Origin: Leisingera sp. ANG1
GTDB lineage: Bacteria; Pseudomonadota; Alphaproteobacteria; Rhodobacterales; Rhodobacteraceae
Direction: 5' to 3'
Length of the DNA stretch: 64,000 nucleotides
Assembly: GCF_000203975.2 (NCBI RefSeq)
Contig: NZ_AFCF02000001.1
Span: forward strand, 1-64,000
In this document: in pieces, positions 61,897 to 64,000 of the stretch
How the letters are laid out: each line of letters begins with the position of its first letter
Position numbering within the stretch: position 1 is the stretch's first letter
Position numbers and translations under genes: made by a program
The notes under the pieces: generated by a model
What the model saw: only the letters and a program-made list of their open reading frames with translations
The model's database searches: none
What the model was told of the DNA's origin: nothing

Positions 61897-62583
61897 TCAG
61901 CCCTTGGCCCATTTGTCTTCCAGCCGCTCCAGCGCCGCGATGCGCTCTTCGGTTTTGGGGTGGCTCATCAGCCAGGCAGGCGCCATGCCGGCGCGTTGCT
62001 GGGTCAGTTCCTCAAGCTTCGCAAACAGGCTTTTCTGGGGTTCCAGGCCAATGCCCGCCTTGGTCAGCAGCGCCGCGGCGTATTCATCGGCCTCATACTC
62101 ATCCCCGCGCGACAGCCGCGCCGCCAGCAGTCCGGTCAGCACCCCGGCAATCCACGGCCCGATAAAGGGGATATAGCGGCCCAGGATCATCATCAGCGCA
62201 GTGCGCAGCGCATTCTGGCCGGAGAAGTCGATCATCCGCTTCTTCGCGTGCCCCAGCGCCACATGGCCCAGCTCATGGGCAATGACGGAGGCCATCTCCT
62301 CGGCGCTGACATCACCGTTCTGGTACTTGCGGTAAAACCCGCGGGTGATGAAGATCCGCCCGTCCGGCGCTGCCAGCCCGTTCACCGGGTCGACCTCGTA
62401 GATATGCACCGGGATGCGGGCCACGTTCAGAGCCGCCGCCAGCCGGTCGGTCAGCTGCTTCAGCTTGGGGTCAGCCAGCTCGGTTGAGCGCTGGTCCAGC
62501 TCCCGGTGGGTGCGCCAGATCGAAATCCGGTACATCACAAGGCCATAGGCAACGGCCAGCAGTATGGGCAAGAGGCGCAGCAT
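61897..62583 (-). CDS. M48 family membrane-associated metallopeptidase
   Basis: The 228-residue protein has an N-terminal membrane anchor (LLPILLAVAYGLVMYRISIW). The M48 zinc motif is VIAHELGHVALGHAKKRM with the third ligand Glu in DEYEADEYAAALL. A further hydrophobic segment (LGRYIPFIGPWIAGVLTGLL) lies between. It is distinct from the BepA-like protease elsewhere in the window, which has TPRs. It probably acts in membrane protein quality control, like HtpX or LoiP, but the substrate is unknown. The ATG lies 12 bases from the window's closest convergent repeat. Confidence 0.85.
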   Translation of the reverse strand: MLRLLPILLAVAYGLVMYRISIWRTHRELDQRSTELADPKLKQLTDRLAAALNVARIPVHIYEVDPVNGLAAPDGRIFITRGFYRKYQNGDVSAEEMASVIAHELGHVALGHAKKRMIDFSGQNALRTALMMILGRYIPFIGPWIAGVLTGLLAARLSRGDEYEADEYAAALLTKAGIGLEPQKSLFAKLEELTQQRAGMAPAWLMSHPKTEERIAALERLEDKWAKG

Positions 62584-62640
62584 GCCTCAGATATGGGCCG
62601 GAACGGGCGGCAGCGCAAGGCGTGCCGCCCGCCCGAAGCT

Positions 62641-63603
62641 TCAGGACGCCAGCCAGTAGTACAGCGGCAGCCCAACCGTGATGTTGAACGGGAAGGTCAC
62701 CCCCAGCGACAGCGTCAGGTAAATGCCCGATTCCGCCTTGGGCAGGGCGATCTTCATCGCCGCAGGCACCGCGATGTATGAGGCCGAGGCCGCCAGCACC
62801 ATCAAGAGGAACAGGCTGCCGCTTCCCAGTCCGACCACCCAGCCCGCGCCATAGGCCAGCAGCGCGCCAATGACCGGCATCGCCGCACCAAAGACAAACA
62901 GCCCCGGCGACAGCATCTCCCGGTTCTTGATCAGGCTGCGGCCCGCCGACAGGCCCATGTCCAGCAGGAACAGGCACAGGATGCCGGTAAAAGGGGTGAC
63001 GATGAAGGGGGCAATCAGCTCCATCCCCTTGCCGCCGGTGATCGCACCGATCGCAAAGGCACCCAAAAGCAGCACAACCGAGCCATTGGCCAGCAGCTCG
63101 CGCCAGAACCCCTCCGGCCGCTCGCCGTTGCTGCCGGTGCTATGTGCCAGCCACAGCGCCGACAGGATCGCAGGCACCTCCATCGCCGCGGCCACCGCCA
63201 CCATGTAGCCGTCATAGACCACCCCGGTCAGCTCCAAGAGGCTGGTTGCGGTGACAAAGGTCACGATGGAGATCGAGCCGTAATGCCCGGCCACCGCCGC
63301 CGCGTTCAGCGGGTCGAGCCGGGTCAAGACCTTAAGCAGCGCAAAGGCAAGGAACGGCAGAAGGAACGACAGCGCCACCCCCGCCAGGATGGTGGCAAAC
63401 AGATCCGGGCTCAGCCCGTGCTCGGCCAGGCTGGCGCCGCCCTTGAAGCCGATCGCCAGCAGCAGGTAAAGCGACATGAACTTGGCTGCGCCTTCGGGGA
63501 TCGAAAGGTCGCTGCGGGCAAAGGCTGCAATCAGGCCAAGGGCAAAGAACAGGATCGTGGGCACCAGCAAACTGCTGGCCAGCGTTTCGAGGGCGGTGGG
63601 CAT
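62641..63603 (-). CDS. SbtA-like sodium-dependent bicarbonate permease
   Basis: The 320-residue membrane protein has about ten TMs in two inverted halves. Recognisable phrases are LYLLLAIGFKGGASLAEHGL, HYGSISIVTFVTATSLLELT, EVPAILSALWLA, and in the second half LDMGLSAGRSLIKNREML and LSLGVTFPFNITVGLPLYYW. This is the SbtA family that imports bicarbonate with sodium in cyanobacteria. In a heterotroph it may feed anaplerotic carboxylases. The ATG at 63603 is preceded by GGAGA five bases away. The divergent LysR gene is probably its regulator. Confidence 0.88.
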   Translation of the reverse strand: MPTALETLASSLLVPTILFFALGLIAAFARSDLSIPEGAAKFMSLYLLLAIGFKGGASLAEHGLSPDLFATILAGVALSFLLPFLAFALLKVLTRLDPLNAAAVAGHYGSISIVTFVTATSLLELTGVVYDGYMVAVAAAMEVPAILSALWLAHSTGSNGERPEGFWRELLANGSVVLLLGAFAIGAITGGKGMELIAPFIVTPFTGILCLFLLDMGLSAGRSLIKNREMLSPGLFVFGAAMPVIGALLAYGAGWVVGLGSGSLFLLMVLAASASYIAVPAAMKIALPKAESGIYLTLSLGVTFPFNITVGLPLYYWLAS

Positions 63604-63649
63604 CTGTCTCTCCATTCCGTTTTTTGCCCTCATGAATTGCACTGCAGCA

Positions 63650-63671
63650 TAGTTCCAATATATTGTTTCTA
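63650..63671. promoter_or_regulatory. Candidate LysR operator between the SbtA-like and LysR genes
   Basis: The 22-base imperfect inverted repeat has halves TAGTTCCAATA and TATTGTTTCTA (8 of 11 pairs). It lies in the 94-base divergent region and suits the T-N11-A type of LysR binding site. Confidence 0.5.
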
Positions 63672-63697
63672 AGTTTCACATAGGATCAGGCTATATT

Positions 63698-64000
63698 ATG
63701 CGCCCAACCCTGCGTCAGCTCGAGTACATTGTCGCCGTGGCCCGGCTCGGCCAGTTCGGCCTGGCCGCGGAGGCGCTGAACGTCAGCCAGCCCAGCCTTT
63801 CGGCGCAGATTTCCGCGGTGGAGGAGGATCTGGGCACCCGGCTGTTCAAACGCGGCCGCGCCGGCGCCCAGCCCACCGCAATGGGGGCAGAGGTGATCCG
63901 CCGGTCGCAGCGGATACTGGGAGAGGTCGACGACCTGCGCGCAGCCGTCACCGGCGGCGTACCGTTCGGCGGGCGGCTGCGGCTGGGGGTCTTGCCCTCG
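63698..64000 (+). CDS. LysR family transcriptional regulator (N-terminal part, runs off the window)
   Basis: 101 codons are open to the window end. The N-terminal winged HTH is typical of LysR (RQLEYIVAVARLGQFGLAAE, LNVSQPSLSAQISAVEEDLG, TRLFKRGRAG), followed by a linker helix and the first strand of the ligand domain (GRLRLGVLPS). The C-terminal ligand-binding domain is outside the window, so the effector cannot be guessed. It is divergent from the SbtA-like permease with 94 bases between starts. It probably controls it, as CbbR/CcmR-type LysR proteins control inorganic carbon uptake. The repeat at 63650-63671 is the candidate site. Confidence 0.92.
   Translation, partial: MRPTLRQLEYIVAVARLGQFGLAAEALNVSQPSLSAQISAVEEDLGTRLFKRGRAGAQPTAMGAEVIRRSQRILGEVDDLRAAVTGGVPFGGRLRLGVLPS

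Overview
The window is a gene-dense, GC-rich alphaproteobacterial chromosome segment, most likely from a marine Rhodobacteraceae of the Roseobacter group (Leisingera/Phaeobacter/Ruegeria-like). Pointers are a 407-residue ALAS-type HemA with an FNR-type box in front of it, a Bpt-type leucyltransferase, a Lon-HU-tRNA-Val neighbourhood, TRAP transport, many small conserved roseobacter proteins, and short intergenics with GC-rich hairpins. The genus is inferred from gene content and sequence style, not from a search. I see no rRNA, CRISPR array, insertion sequence, prophage or integration site. The window looks like core chromosome.

Layout. 1-8.9 kb: periplasmic glycerophosphodiesterase, SufT-like Fe-S factor, small outer-membrane barrel, SPFH/NfeD pair, a RimB-RimK fusion divergent from tgt, an Old Yellow Enzyme reductase and a periplasmic protein. 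9-16.6 kb: lon, a leucine-dehydrogenase-like enzyme divergent from an Lrp regulator, an HU-like protein with long tails, two tRNA-Val and three identical tRNA-Asp genes. 16.6-28.8 kb: an NTF2-like protein, a fluoroacetate-dehalogenase-like hydrolase, an M20 peptidase, hemA, a RodZ-like protein, ispG, a DsbA/ScsC-type thiol oxidoreductase overlapping a BepA-like protease, an aminotransferase and AmiC. 28.9-37.2 kb: PBP1A, an RTX-Hint protein, prfB and small membrane or regulatory proteins. 37.2-39.9 kb: ilvH and ilvI (transcribed ilvI then ilvH) behind a complete attenuator: promoter, 15-codon leader peptide, antiterminator and terminator. 40-43.4 kb: a BesD/HalD-like 2-oxoglutarate oxygenase, a Tat-exported metallo-beta-lactamase-fold protein and a lytic transglycosylase. 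43.4-51.4 kb: a GAF-LuxR regulator, a NarL-type response regulator and a Cache histidine kinase, divergent from a TakP-like TRAP operon with enlarged membrane subunits. 51.5-64 kb: VOC protein, Bpt, RDD and DUF2852 membrane proteins, glnE, BNR-repeat protein, lipoproteins, RlmI-like methyltransferase, a solo PIN protein, M48 peptidase and an SbtA-like transporter divergent from a LysR gene cut by the window end.

How it fits together. Several blocks read as functional units: cell-envelope maintenance (RodZ-like, AmiC, PBP1A, MltB-like, BepA/ScsC), branched-chain amino acid synthesis under attenuation with a possible catabolic counterpart (LeuDH-like plus Lrp), and a sensor/regulator/transporter module for an unidentified organic acid. 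The most interesting items are the ilv attenuator, the FNR-type site placed exactly for class II activation of hemA, the RimB-RimK fusion, the dehalogenase-like active site, a three-copy intergenic repeat next to convergent gene ends, two abutting perfect palindromes between ilvI and ilvH, and the sensor-TRAP cluster with its enlarged permeases. I found no wholly new multi-gene defence or mobile system.
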